In this document: in pieces, positions 55,319 through 63,750 of the stretch
How positions within the stretch are numbered: the first letter of the stretch is position 1
How the letters are laid out: every line of letters begins with the position of its first letter
Origin: Acerihabitans sp047324305
GTDB taxonomy: Bacteria > Pseudomonadota > Gammaproteobacteria > Enterobacterales > Enterobacteriaceae
DNA length: 64,000 nt
Direction of reading: 5' to 3'
NCBI RefSeq assembly: GCF_047324305.1
Contig: NZ_CP178740.1
Location: 2,232,001 to 2,296,000, forward strand
The notes under the pieces: generated by a model
Told to the model about the DNA's origin: nothing
The model's database searches: none
Seen by the model: the letters and a program-made list of their open reading frames with translations, nothing else
Translations under genes and position numbers: made by a program

Positions 55319-56317
55319 TCAGGCCAAATGGCAGGCCACCTGCTGCCCGGAAGGTTTGGCGCGCAGGATGGGATGTTCCGCGCGGCAGCGGTCCGTGACA
55401 TAGGGGCAGCGGGTATGGAAACGGCAGCCCGGGGGCGGCGACAGGGGGCTTGGCAACTCGCCGGCCAGGCTGACCGTGGCGACGCGGTTGGCCGGATCCA
55501 TGCCGGGCGCCGCGCGCAGCAGCGCCTGGGTATAGGGATGCAGCGGCTGCCGGTACAGGACCTCCGTCGCGCCGGTTTCAATGACTTCACCCAGATACAT
55601 CACCGCCACGCGATGGGAAATATGCCGTACCAGCCGCAGGTCATGGGCGACAAACAGCACCGTCAGCGCCAGCTTTTGCTGTAAATCCAGCAGCAGGTTC
55701 ACTACTTGCGCCTGTACCGAGACATCCAGCGCCGACACCAGTTCGTCCGCCACCAGCACTTCCGGCGCCACCGCCAGCGCCCGGGCAATGCCGATGCGCT
55801 GGCGTTGGCCGCCGGAAAATTCATGGGGCAGCTTATCCACCGCGTCGGCGGGCAGGCGTACCAGTTCGAGCAGCGCCATGATGCGCGCCGGGATCGCGGC
55901 GCGCGGGCACATCCTGTGTACCGAGAGCGCCTCGCGCAATACCTGTCCCACCGTCATGCGCGGGTTAAGCGAACCATACGGGTCCTGGAAGATCATCTGC
56001 ACCTGGCGGTTGAAATCGCGCCTTCCCTTGCCGCGCAGCGCGGCGATATCCTGGCCTTTAAAGCGGATGCGGCCGTCATCGGCCGCCAGCAGGCCCACCA
56101 GCGCCCGCGCCAGCGTTGATTTGCCGCAACCCGATTCGCCCACCACCCCCAGGGTTTCACCCCGCTGTAATTCCAGCCTGACGCCGTTAAGCGCCTGGAT
56201 AAACTGGGGCGGGTGCCCCTGCAACCGATGCCAAAGCGATTGTTTTACCGCAAAACGCACCTGTGCGTCCTCGACGCAGATAATCGGTTGTTCGTCCGCC
56301 GGGGTTAATCCGTTCAT
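55319..56317 (-). CDS. Oligopeptide/dipeptide-type ABC transporter ATPase (OppF/DppF-like)
   Basis: A 332-residue ATPase: Walker A GESGCGKST near 54-62, signature SGGQRQR, Walker B VLVADELVSALDVS, switch His and the oligo/dipeptide C-terminal part with HPYTQALLRA and a Cys pattern (CRFHTRCPY, DRCRAEHP). The ATG at 56317 overlaps the stop of the OppD-like gene (TGATG); a longer frame to 56413 is rejected. It is the distal gene of a five-gene importer operon. Confidence 0.92.
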   Translation of the reverse strand: MNGLTPADEQPIICVEDAQVRFAVKQSLWHRLQGHPPQFIQALNGVRLELQRGETLGVVGESGCGKSTLARALVGLLAADDGRIRFKGQDIAALRGKGRRDFNRQVQMIFQDPYGSLNPRMTVGQVLREALSVHRMCPRAAIPARIMALLELVRLPADAVDKLPHEFSGGQRQRIGIARALAVAPEVLVADELVSALDVSVQAQVVNLLLDLQQKLALTVLFVAHDLRLVRHISHRVAVMYLGEVIETGATEVLYRQPLHPYTQALLRAAPGMDPANRVATVSLAGELPSPLSPPPGCRFHTRCPYVTDRCRAEHPILRAKPSGQQVACHLA

Positions 56318-57357
56318 CACAGGCTCCGCGTTTTGACCAGATGTTGATAATGGTGGCAGGCCACGCCCCGGTGGTCCGCCAGGGACAGCAGCGGCGGTAC
56401 CTGCTGGCGGCACAGATCCGTGGCGTACGCGCAGCGCGGGTTAAAGCTGCAGCCCGGCGGCGGGTCCAACAGCGAGGGCGGCGTGCCCTCGATGGAGAGC
56501 AGCGGCGTGCGTTCCACGCCGACCCGCGGCACCGAGCCCATCAAACCCTGGGTATAGGGGTGGCGTGGCGTTGCAAACACCGCACCCACCTCGCCCGATT
56601 CCACGATGCGGCCGGCGTACATCACCGCCACCCGATCGCACAGCTGCGCCACCACCCCCAGATCGTGGGTGACGAAAATAATGCCCATATGCAGCCTGTC
56701 CCGCAGGGACAGCAGCAGATTAAGGATTTGCTGCTGGATGGTGACGTCCAGCGCGGTGGTCGGCTCATCCGCCAGCAGCAGGCTGGGTTCTCCCGCCAGC
56801 GCGATGGCAATCATCACCCGCTGGCGCATGCCGCCGGAAAACTCGTGGGGGTAGTTTTCCAGCCGGCGCCGGGCGTCGGGAATGCCGACCTGGTTAAGCA
56901 GTTCAACGGTGCGCGCCAGCCGCTGGCGACCGTTAAGCCGCGTATGGGCGCGCAGCGTCTCGTCAATTTGCCGGTGTACCGTTAACACCGGATTGAGGGC
57001 GATCATCGGCTCCTGGAAAATCATGGCGATGTCGCCGCCGCGGATGCGTTGCAATTCTTGCGGCGCGGCGTCGATGAGTTCCCGTCCCCGCCAGGTCACC
57101 GAACCGCTAACCTGGGCCGACCCGGGCATAAGGCGCAGCAGGGAACGCAGCGTCACGCTTTTGCCGGAGCCGGATTCGCCCACCAGCCCGAGTATTTCGC
57201 CGGGCCGCAGTTCAAAACTGATATCCTGGATGGCCTTTATCATCCCGCGCGGGGTATGGATAACGGTGTTCAGGTTGCTGACCCGCAGGGTATCGTCACC
57301 CGGCGCGCCCGGCGCCTTGCCTGGTAATTCAGGGCCTGGCGCTGTCGTGGCATGCAT
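56317..57357 (-). CDS. Oligopeptide/dipeptide-type ABC transporter ATPase (OppD/DppD-like)
   Basis: A 346-residue ATPase with Walker A GESGSGKSV near 60-68 (Val after Ser), signature FSGGMRQR, Walker B LLLADEPTTALDVT and the family C-terminal Cys block (CSFNPRCAYATDLC) that in related proteins holds an iron-sulphur cluster. GGGAGGTC precedes the ATG. It starts 15 bases after the OppC-like gene. Confidence 0.92.
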   Translation of the reverse strand: MHATTAPGPELPGKAPGAPGDDTLRVSNLNTVIHTPRGMIKAIQDISFELRPGEILGLVGESGSGKSVTLRSLLRLMPGSAQVSGSVTWRGRELIDAAPQELQRIRGGDIAMIFQEPMIALNPVLTVHRQIDETLRAHTRLNGRQRLARTVELLNQVGIPDARRRLENYPHEFSGGMRQRVMIAIALAGEPSLLLADEPTTALDVTIQQQILNLLLSLRDRLHMGIIFVTHDLGVVAQLCDRVAVMYAGRIVESGEVGAVFATPRHPYTQGLMGSVPRVGVERTPLLSIEGTPPSLLDPPPGCSFNPRCAYATDLCRQQVPPLLSLADHRGVACHHYQHLVKTRSL

Positions 57358-57372
57358 TCTCGACCTCCCTCA

Positions 57373-58224
57373 TCAGCGGTGTCCGGGCCGGAGCCGTTCG
57401 GCCAGCACATCGCCCAGCAGGCTGAATCCCAGTCCGGTAAGCACGATGGCCAGGCCGGGGAAAATAGTGATCCACCAGGCGGTATCCATAAAATTCTTGC
57501 CGGCGGCGATTAATACTCCCCACTCCGCGGTGGGCGGCTGCGCCCCCAGGCCGAGATAGCCCAGGCTGGAGCCGAGCAAAATAGCCAGCGCCATATCGGT
57601 CATCCAGTACACCAGGGTGGTGGTCATGACGTTGGGCAACAAATGTCGGAAAATAATGCGCGGCCGGCTATACCCCATCACCTGGCCGGCGGCAATATAG
57701 TCCAGGCGTTTCTGGATACTGACTTCACCGGCGATCAGCCGGGCATAGAACACCCAATAGATAATGCCGACCGCCACATACATGCTGCCCAGGCCCGGGC
57801 CGAGGATTGCCACGATGGCTATCACCAGCACCAGCAGCGGGAACGTGATCACCGCGTCCACCACCCGCTGGAACAGCGTTTCCGCCCAGCCGCCGTAAAA
57901 ACCCACCAATAGCCCGACCAGCGTGCCGAAAACCATGGGGAACAGCGTGGTAAACAAGGCGATTTGCAAATCCACCCGGTAGGCATAGATAACACGTGAA
58001 AAAATATCGCGGCCAAAATTATCGGTGCCGAACAGGTGATGCGGGCCGGGCGGTTTCAGGATGGCGCGGTAATCGAACGCCAGCGGATCGTAGGGGGCGA
58101 TCAACTGCGGGAAAAAACCGGCGGCCAGGCTGAACAGCAGGATGATGGCCGTGCTCAGCAGTGGCCAGGGGATATGCCGCCGCCAGGTACGGGCCGGCAT
58201 TGATGGCGCCGGATGGACCGTCAT
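57373..58224 (-). CDS. Oligopeptide/dipeptide-type ABC transporter permease (OppC/DppC-like)
   Basis: A 283-residue permease: N-terminal cytoplasmic tail, first helix near 22-44, the HLFGTDNFGRDIFSRVIYA block (about 62-80), about five further helices, and the coupling loop YIAAGQVMGYSRPRIIFRHLLPN near 180-200. ATGA overlap with the OppB-like gene shows translational coupling. Confidence 0.93.
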   Translation of the reverse strand: MTVHPAPSMPARTWRRHIPWPLLSTAIILLFSLAAGFFPQLIAPYDPLAFDYRAILKPPGPHHLFGTDNFGRDIFSRVIYAYRVDLQIALFTTLFPMVFGTLVGLLVGFYGGWAETLFQRVVDAVITFPLLVLVIAIVAILGPGLGSMYVAVGIIYWVFYARLIAGEVSIQKRLDYIAAGQVMGYSRPRIIFRHLLPNVMTTTLVYWMTDMALAILLGSSLGYLGLGAQPPTAEWGVLIAAGKNFMDTAWWITIFPGLAIVLTGLGFSLLGDVLAERLRPGHR

Positions 58225-59159
58225 CGCGCTCTCCTCGGGTCGATCATGACCTGGACGATATCGGTCACCAGGAAAATAAGCGACACCATTACCGACAGCA
58301 CGATGACCAGTCCCTGGACCATGGGGTAGTCGCGGCTGAAGATACTGTCGACCATCAGGCGGCAGATGCCGGGGACGGCAAACACCGTTTCGGTGATCAC
58401 CGCGCTGCCGATAATGGTGCCGATATTAAGGGCAAACAGACTGACGGTGGGGATAAGCGAATTACGCATCACATGGCGCAGCATAATCACCCGGTTTTTC
58501 AGCCCCTTGGCGCGGGCAAAGGTAATGTATTCCGCGTCCAGCACCGCGATAATAGACGTGCGCAGGTTATTGATAAGCACTGCCGCCAGGCTCAGGGCCA
58601 GGGTCATCGACGGCAGGAACAGATGGTACAGCTTATCCGTGAAAGTGGCGCCGTAGCCGCCCACCGGAAACCAGTGCAGATGGGCGGAAAACACCGTCAG
58701 CAACACCAGGCCGATATAAAACGACGGCATGGACAGCGTTACCTGGAAAGAACCGCGGATAGTCATATCGGCGGCGCTATTGCGCTTAAGCGCCGAGACA
58801 AAGGCCAGCGGAATCGCCATCAGCAGCGCGAACAGGCCGGCCATGGCGGTCAGCATCAGGCTGACCGGCAGGCGCTCGGCAATCACCCTGGTCACCGGGC
58901 TGTGCAGCACATAGGAGTTGCCCAGGTTGCCGGTCAGTACCTGGCGGGCAAAAAAGAAAAATTGCACCGGCAGCGGTTTGTCCAGTCCCAGCTGTGCGTT
59001 GATCCTCGCCACGTCGGCCTCGGTGCTGCGATCGCCAATCATGGCGCTGGCGGGATCGCCCGGCAGCAGCCGTACAATGGCGAAAGTCACCACCAGGATC
59101 ACCAGCAACGTGGGGATAATCAGCAAAATACGTTTAACGATATAGGCAAACTCTGACAC
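58221..59159 (-). CDS. Oligopeptide/dipeptide-type ABC transporter permease (OppB/DppB-like)
   Basis: A 312-residue permease with the N-terminal helix and GDPASAMIG motif (about 34-42), six helices, and the coupling loop EYITFARAKGLKNRVIMLRHVMRN near 205-228. It begins with GTG (59159) behind AGGAGAAGAG. It pairs with the OppC-like protein. Confidence 0.93.
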   Translation of the reverse strand: MSEFAYIVKRILLIIPTLLVILVVTFAIVRLLPGDPASAMIGDRSTEADVARINAQLGLDKPLPVQFFFFARQVLTGNLGNSYVLHSPVTRVIAERLPVSLMLTAMAGLFALLMAIPLAFVSALKRNSAADMTIRGSFQVTLSMPSFYIGLVLLTVFSAHLHWFPVGGYGATFTDKLYHLFLPSMTLALSLAAVLINNLRTSIIAVLDAEYITFARAKGLKNRVIMLRHVMRNSLIPTVSLFALNIGTIIGSAVITETVFAVPGICRLMVDSIFSRDYPMVQGLVIVLSVMVSLIFLVTDIVQVMIDPRRAR

Positions 59160-59206
59160 CCCTCTCTTCTCCTGTTCCAGGTTCCGGCCGTTAACCTGCG
59201 TCGACG

Positions 59207-60802
59207 TTATTTGCGCGTCAGGTAGGTTTCGGCAAACAGGTTATTGCCCAGCGGAATCTGCACAAAGCCGTGCACCGTCTTATTCAACGCCACCGGGTAA
59301 GGGCTTTCATACAGCGGCACGATCGGCCCCTGGGCGTTAAAGATCGCCTGGATCTGTTGATAATCGGCCGCGCGTTTTTGCGGATCGATTTCCTGCTGGG
59401 ATTGCTCAAACAGCTGGTCTACCCGATCGTTTTTCCAGCCCGAATGCACCGCCTGGATATTTTTCGAATAAGCGAAGTAAGAGGTGATTTCATTGGGATC
59501 GGCAATATCATCGGTCCAGGTAGATAAGCGCATGCCGAAATCGCCCTTGCGATAGCGGTCGGTTTCCGTGGCGTGGTCCACCTGGGTGATGGTGAGTTTA
59601 ACGCCCACCTGCGCCCACATTTGCTGCAGGGCGGTGGCGATGCTGATTTCGTCCTCATTGCCGGCCAGTACCATGATATTGGCGCTGAAACCGCTGGCGA
59701 AACCGGCCTGATCCAGCAGCTGTTTGGCCTTGGCCGTATCCACCGGATAGAGCGGTTTGTCGCCTACGTGCCCCGGCGTGCCGCTGGAAATATAAGACGT
59801 CATCGGCGTGCCGATGCCATAGGTCACCAGTTGGATAATGCCTTGCTTATCGGTGGCGTAGTTCAGCGCCTGGCGCACCTTTTCATTGGCCAGCGGATTG
59901 GCCGCGCCCTGGTACTGCGGGCGCACGTTCAGGCTGACGTATTCCACCCGGGTGGAGGGAAACAGTTTCATATCAATGGCCGGATTGGCCTTCAATTCGT
60001 TGACGCGCGAATACGGGATAAACTCGGTGGCGTCCAGCTCGCCCGACTGTAACTTCAGGATGCGCGTGGCGTCGTCCGGGACGATCTCGAAGGTAATGCC
60101 GTCGAGATAGGGCAGCGGCTTGCCGTCGGCGCCGTTGCGCCAGTAATACGGGTTGCGCACCAGGGTCATGGTGGCGTTATGCTGCCAGGATTTCAGCACA
60201 TAGGGGCCGGACCCCACCGGATGCTCGGCGAAAGCTTCCGCTTTTTGCTGGTCGGTGGCGCCCGGCGTCGCCTCGAACTGCTTTTTCGGCATGATGGAGG
60301 TATTAAACGCCGTCAGGGCGCTGAGGATGGCCGGGTCCGGGTGTTTCAGATGCAGGGTAATGGCGTTGGCGCCGTCAATGGAGACGCTGGCGATGGAATC
60401 GACCATAAATTGCCATACCCCGTTGCCGGGCTTGCTGGCGCGTTCCAGCGACCATTTAACATCTTCTGCGGTAATCGGCGATCCATCGGAGAACTTGATA
60501 TTATCGCGCAGGGTCAGGCTGACGCTTTTGCCGTCGGCGGCGATATTCCATTTGTCCGCCAGGCCCGGTTCGATGCCTTTGCCGTCGGCGGTGGGAAACA
60601 GGAGCGTGTCATACAGATTCGACAGGATCCAGATATCGGTATTGTTTTCATTCAATACCGGTTCCAGGAACGAACTATCGCTATAGCGGCCATAGACCAG
60701 CGTGCCGCCGCGCTGCACGGTATCCGCCGCCCAGGCGTGGGCCAGTGGTAGCGCGCCCGCCGTCAGCAAGGCGATTAACGTTATCCGATGCATAACCTTC
60801 AT
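59207..60802 (-). CDS. Peptide-type ABC transporter substrate-binding protein (SBP family 5)
   Basis: A 531-residue periplasmic protein: signal peptide (1-26, cleavage near AWA-AD), then the family 5 layout LADKWNIAADGKSVSLTLRDNIKFSDGSPITAEDV, VRQALNYATDKQGI and NPYYWRNG. The ATG at 60802 (MKVMHR) is preferred because AAGGGG lies 9-10 bases upstream; an ATG at 60811 is too close to it. First gene of the operon. Family 5 proteins bind peptides, nickel, opines or glycosides; the creatininase-like gene on the other side of the promoter may point to a cyclic amide or guanidino compound (inference). Confidence 0.92.
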   Translation of the reverse strand: MKVMHRITLIALLTAGALPLAHAWAADTVQRGGTLVYGRYSDSSFLEPVLNENNTDIWILSNLYDTLLFPTADGKGIEPGLADKWNIAADGKSVSLTLRDNIKFSDGSPITAEDVKWSLERASKPGNGVWQFMVDSIASVSIDGANAITLHLKHPDPAILSALTAFNTSIMPKKQFEATPGATDQQKAEAFAEHPVGSGPYVLKSWQHNATMTLVRNPYYWRNGADGKPLPYLDGITFEIVPDDATRILKLQSGELDATEFIPYSRVNELKANPAIDMKLFPSTRVEYVSLNVRPQYQGAANPLANEKVRQALNYATDKQGIIQLVTYGIGTPMTSYISSGTPGHVGDKPLYPVDTAKAKQLLDQAGFASGFSANIMVLAGNEDEISIATALQQMWAQVGVKLTITQVDHATETDRYRKGDFGMRLSTWTDDIADPNEITSYFAYSKNIQAVHSGWKNDRVDQLFEQSQQEIDPQKRAADYQQIQAIFNAQGPIVPLYESPYPVALNKTVHGFVQIPLGNNLFAETYLTRK

Positions 60803-61050
60803 TGTGCCCATCCCCTTATCGCTTGGAAAATGATCCCCGCCGGAAAATCCCGCGTCACTGTTCTAATGCAGTAGTACGATATTTGAAGCAATGATCGTTT
60901 AATGTCAATAAAAGGCAGTAAAAAAGGCATTATTTTGTCATAGGAAAATGCTATAGCCCGTTGAATAGGAAAATATGCCCGCTGTGCTTGCGTTAGCTAA
61001 GCTTATAACGATAGTGTATTAGTAAATTAGCACGCATTAATGGGCGCCTT
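60803..61050. promoter_or_regulatory. Divergent promoter region of the importer operon and the gntR-type gene
   Basis: An AT-rich gap. The ten-base sequence ATAGGAAAAT occurs twice as a direct repeat (60940-60949 and 60965-60974), and GTGTATTAGTAAATTAGCAC at 61014-61033 has GTG/CAC ends with an imperfect internal symmetry. Either may be the site of the GntR regulator; neither can be fixed from sequence alone. Confidence 0.35.
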
Positions 61051-62037
61051 GTGGACTTCCAACTTGATAGAACATTGTCGCTCCCGTTGGGGATGCAGTT
61101 GCGGGGGCTGGTGGAGTATGCCATCACCTTCGGCGCGCTGAAGCCGGGGGATAAATTGCCCTCGGTGCGCGACATGGCCGAGCGGGTCGGCGTGGCGCCG
61201 ATGACCGTGGCGCAGGTTTATCGCGAGTTGAAACAGGCTGAACTGATCTACAGCAAGCCCGGCTCCGGTACCTTTATTGCCGACGCCGCCCAGGTCCTGC
61301 GCCACAGCGACAAGCGGTTGACCGATCTGCATCAGCACATCGACGCCCTGATCGATCGGGCGCAGGACCTGTCTTTATCGGCGGCCGACCTCGCCGCCCT
61401 GGTCACCAACCGGTTCCATCACCGCCAGCGGCGCGCCAGGACCAAAACGGTGCTGGTGGTGGGTAATTTTATCGAGTCCGCCCGCGATTATGCGCAGATT
61501 ATCGCCGGCACCCTGGGCGACGGCGCGCAGCTGGACGCGACGACGCTGTCGATACTGACCGCCGATAACCGCGCGCGCGAGCAGGCGCACAGCGCCGATC
61601 TGATCCTGACCTTTGCCCACCGCCGGCGCGAGGTGATGAGCCTGCTGCCCGGTATGCGGGTTATTAATATCAGCTTTATCCCCTCCGAGCAGACCCGGCG
61701 GGCGCTGGCGTCGCTTGATCCCCTTGCCAGGGTGCTGGTGGTGTCGATCTTCCCGGAGTTTACCGCGCTGATGAAAACCGGGGTGCAGCGCTTCGCCCCG
61801 CATGTGCAGTCCATTACCGTGGTGCATCGGGACGACCCTGAACTGAACCGCTATCTGGCGCATGCCGATGTGCTGGTCTACGCCACCGGCGCCGAGGCGT
61901 TACAGGACGCCTTATCTCCCGGCCAACAGGCGTTTGAATACCGGCATATTCCTGACAGCGGCGATATCAGGCGTGTGGTGATGCCGCTGCTGACGCCGGA
62001 TGTGCCCTCTGTGACCGGATTGAAGGAAATATCATGA
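61051..62037 (+). CDS. GntR-family regulator (YtrA/YhcF-like HTH) with a large C-terminal domain
   Basis: A 328-residue regulator. The winged HTH spans about 10-75 (PLGMQLRGLVEYAITFGALKPGDKLPSVRDMAERVGVAPMTVAQVYRELKQ). The rest (about 130-328) is a Rossmann-like alpha/beta domain (TKTVLVVGNFIESARDYAQII; VLVVSIFPEFTALM; VLVYATGAEALQDAL) that is unlike the FCD, UTRA or MocR effector domains. It starts with GTG at 61051; no better in-frame ATG exists. Divergent from the peptide importer and overlapping the creatininase-like gene by ATGA, so it probably controls both. Confidence 0.85.
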   Translation: MDFQLDRTLSLPLGMQLRGLVEYAITFGALKPGDKLPSVRDMAERVGVAPMTVAQVYRELKQAELIYSKPGSGTFIADAAQVLRHSDKRLTDLHQHIDALIDRAQDLSLSAADLAALVTNRFHHRQRRARTKTVLVVGNFIESARDYAQIIAGTLGDGAQLDATTLSILTADNRAREQAHSADLILTFAHRRREVMSLLPGMRVINISFIPSEQTRRALASLDPLARVLVVSIFPEFTALMKTGVQRFAPHVQSITVVHRDDPELNRYLAHADVLVYATGAEALQDALSPGQQAFEYRHIPDSGDIRRVVMPLLTPDVPSVTGLKEIS

Positions 62038-62729
62038 AAATCAGTGAAATGAATTGGCAGCAGTTGGAAGAATACCTGGGCCGGGACGATCGGGTGGTGG
62101 TGCCGCTGGGCAGTACGGAGCAGCATGCGTTTCTCAGCCTGTCGGTGGATTCCATCCTGGCCGAAAAGGTCGCCGTCGAGGCGGCCGAGCCGCTGGGCAT
62201 ACCGGTATTCCCGGTAATGCCGTTCGGCATGACGCCGGCGTTCAGCGATTTTCCCGGCACCATCAGCCTGCGGGTCGGCACTTACCTCCGGCTGCTGTAC
62301 GATATTCTCGATAATTTGAAACGGCAGGGCTTTAAGCGCGTTCTGCTGGTTAACGGCCACGGCGGTAATATGCCGGCGCAGCATATTATCAGCGAATGGA
62401 TGGTGGCCAATCCCGAGGTGATGGTACAGCTGCATAACTGGTGGTGCGCGCCGCTCACCTGGGCAAAGGTACAGCAAACCGATCCGGTGGCCTCGCATGC
62501 CTCATGGATGGAAAATTTCCCCTGGACCCGGCTGGCGGGCGTCGCCCAGCCGGACCGGCAAAAACCGATGCTCGATCTGGTCGGCTTTCGCAAGCTCAAT
62601 CCGGCCAAGGCCCGCGCGATGCTGGGCGACGGCAACTACGGCGGGTATTATCAGCGCGCCGACGAGGAGATGCTGGCCCTCTGGCAGGTGGGTGTCGAAG
62701 AAACCCGGCGCGTGATGGAACTGCTCTGA
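62034..62729 (+). CDS. Creatininase-family amidohydrolase
   Basis: A 231-residue protein of the creatininase/creatinine amidohydrolase family, di-metal enzymes that open cyclic amides or deformylate. Seen: PLGSTEQH with the Glu/His ligands, Asp in SVDSI, and VNGHGGN with the next His. The block after EQH that usually reads GPHLPL is AFLSL here, so the pocket differs from classical creatininases. It is coupled to the GntR gene by ATGA, and likely acts on the compound imported by the divergent transporter. Confidence 0.88.
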   Translation: MKISEMNWQQLEEYLGRDDRVVVPLGSTEQHAFLSLSVDSILAEKVAVEAAEPLGIPVFPVMPFGMTPAFSDFPGTISLRVGTYLRLLYDILDNLKRQGFKRVLLVNGHGGNMPAQHIISEWMVANPEVMVQLHNWWCAPLTWAKVQQTDPVASHASWMENFPWTRLAGVAQPDRQKPMLDLVGFRKLNPAKARAMLGDGNYGGYYQRADEEMLALWQVGVEETRRVMELL

Positions 62730-62865
62730 TCGCCGCCCGGGCAAGGCACCGTGCGGGGAGCCGTTTATGCGGCGGGAGTACCCGCGGCGCGAGCGGCCGC
62801 CGGTGCGAGGCCTGGGGCGCGGAGAAATACGTCTTGCCCGGCGTCATGCCCGCAGTGGCGAACGC

Positions 62866-63612
62866 TTAGCCCTGCTGTTCCCGATGCCGGCATTTACGCT
62901 CTTGCGCCACCAACAGCGGGCAGCTCGGGCAATATTCCAGGCCGCTGAGCTTATAGCGCAGGCAGCACAGCCGGCGGATGATTTTCGGGCCGGCGTCGTG
63001 CTCCACCACCCGTACCGGCTGATACAGCCGGTTGGGCGCGCCGTCCGTCAGGGTTTTGGTGGCGAGAAACGCCCTGGCTTCCCCGGTATCGGCGCCTTGT
63101 TCCGCGGCCATATCGATGCCGTGGGCGACGCGGATGGCGGCGTTGTTCCAGAACAGGCCCGGCCTGATGCCGGCCAACTGGCCGAAGGTCCGGCAAACCG
63201 GCAGCACATGCGTCTCCAGCAACTGCCCGAACAGGGCGGGGATGGCGACGCCGCCGGCGATTTTTGCGCCGCGATCGGCCAGGATAAATTTTTCCGGCAC
63301 GGCGGATTGCGCTCCCTGGGTAAACTGAATCGCGCGCGGATCCGCCGGCAGCCGCCAGTCATGCAGCAGCGCGATCCTTGTCCAGGGCGCCAGCAGCAGG
63401 GCAAAATACCACTGCGACCACATGGAGATCACCGCCGCCCGGTCACCCCCTTCGTTCAGCCGCAGGAACGGCTCCAGTAGCGCCAGCGCCGTTTCCGGCG
63501 CGCATAAATCCGCCGCCGAATAGCCCGTTCCGCCGCTGGGAACGGAGAAGAGAAAACTGCCGTTGATATCAATGGCGCATCCGGGGGTGGGTGCTGCTGC
63601 GTCAGGCTTCAT
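62866..63612 (-). CDS. fhuF: FhuF-like siderophore-iron reductase
   Basis: A 248-residue cytoplasmic 2Fe-2S ferric-siderophore reductase that releases iron from imported hydroxamate siderophores. The cluster motif is at the C-terminus: CC-x8-9-YC-x2-CP (RRLCCLRYKLSG ... YCPSCPL). The start at 63612 (MKPDAAAP) has AGGAAGCG upstream; the frame extends to 63717 without support. It diverges from a fhuD-like gene over a Fur-box-like site, so both are probably iron-repressed. The gene symbol follows the motif and context. Confidence 0.82.
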   Translation of the reverse strand: MKPDAAAPTPGCAIDINGSFLFSVPSGGTGYSAADLCAPETALALLEPFLRLNEGGDRAAVISMWSQWYFALLLAPWTRIALLHDWRLPADPRAIQFTQGAQSAVPEKFILADRGAKIAGGVAIPALFGQLLETHVLPVCRTFGQLAGIRPGLFWNNAAIRVAHGIDMAAEQGADTGEARAFLATKTLTDGAPNRLYQPVRVVEHDAGPKIIRRLCCLRYKLSGLEYCPSCPLLVAQERKCRHREQQG

Positions 63613-63723
63613 ACGCTTCCTGTATCGATCGGGACTATTGATTAAGGACAAGGCAAAGAGCTTCCGGCAGGCGGGCGGCTTGCGGTCTCTCTCCAAATGC
63701 GCATAATAGGCGATCAAAATCAG

Positions 63724-63739
63724 AATGATAACTATTAAT
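63724..63739. promoter_or_regulatory. Fur-box-like site between fhuF-like and fhuD-like genes
   Basis: AATGATAACTATTAAT matches 12 of 16 positions of the consensus stretch AATGATAATCATTATC. It lies 12 bases before the fhuD-like ATG, where Fur with iron would block transcription. Confidence 0.55.
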
Positions 63740-63750
63740 ATTTAAAATTT

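Noticed and set aside
58161..59156. 331-codon open frame antisense to the OppB/OppC-like permease genes
   Set aside because: Low-complexity His/Gln/Arg-rich product typical of the reverse strand of GC-rich membrane-protein genes; the permeases on the other strand are clear.
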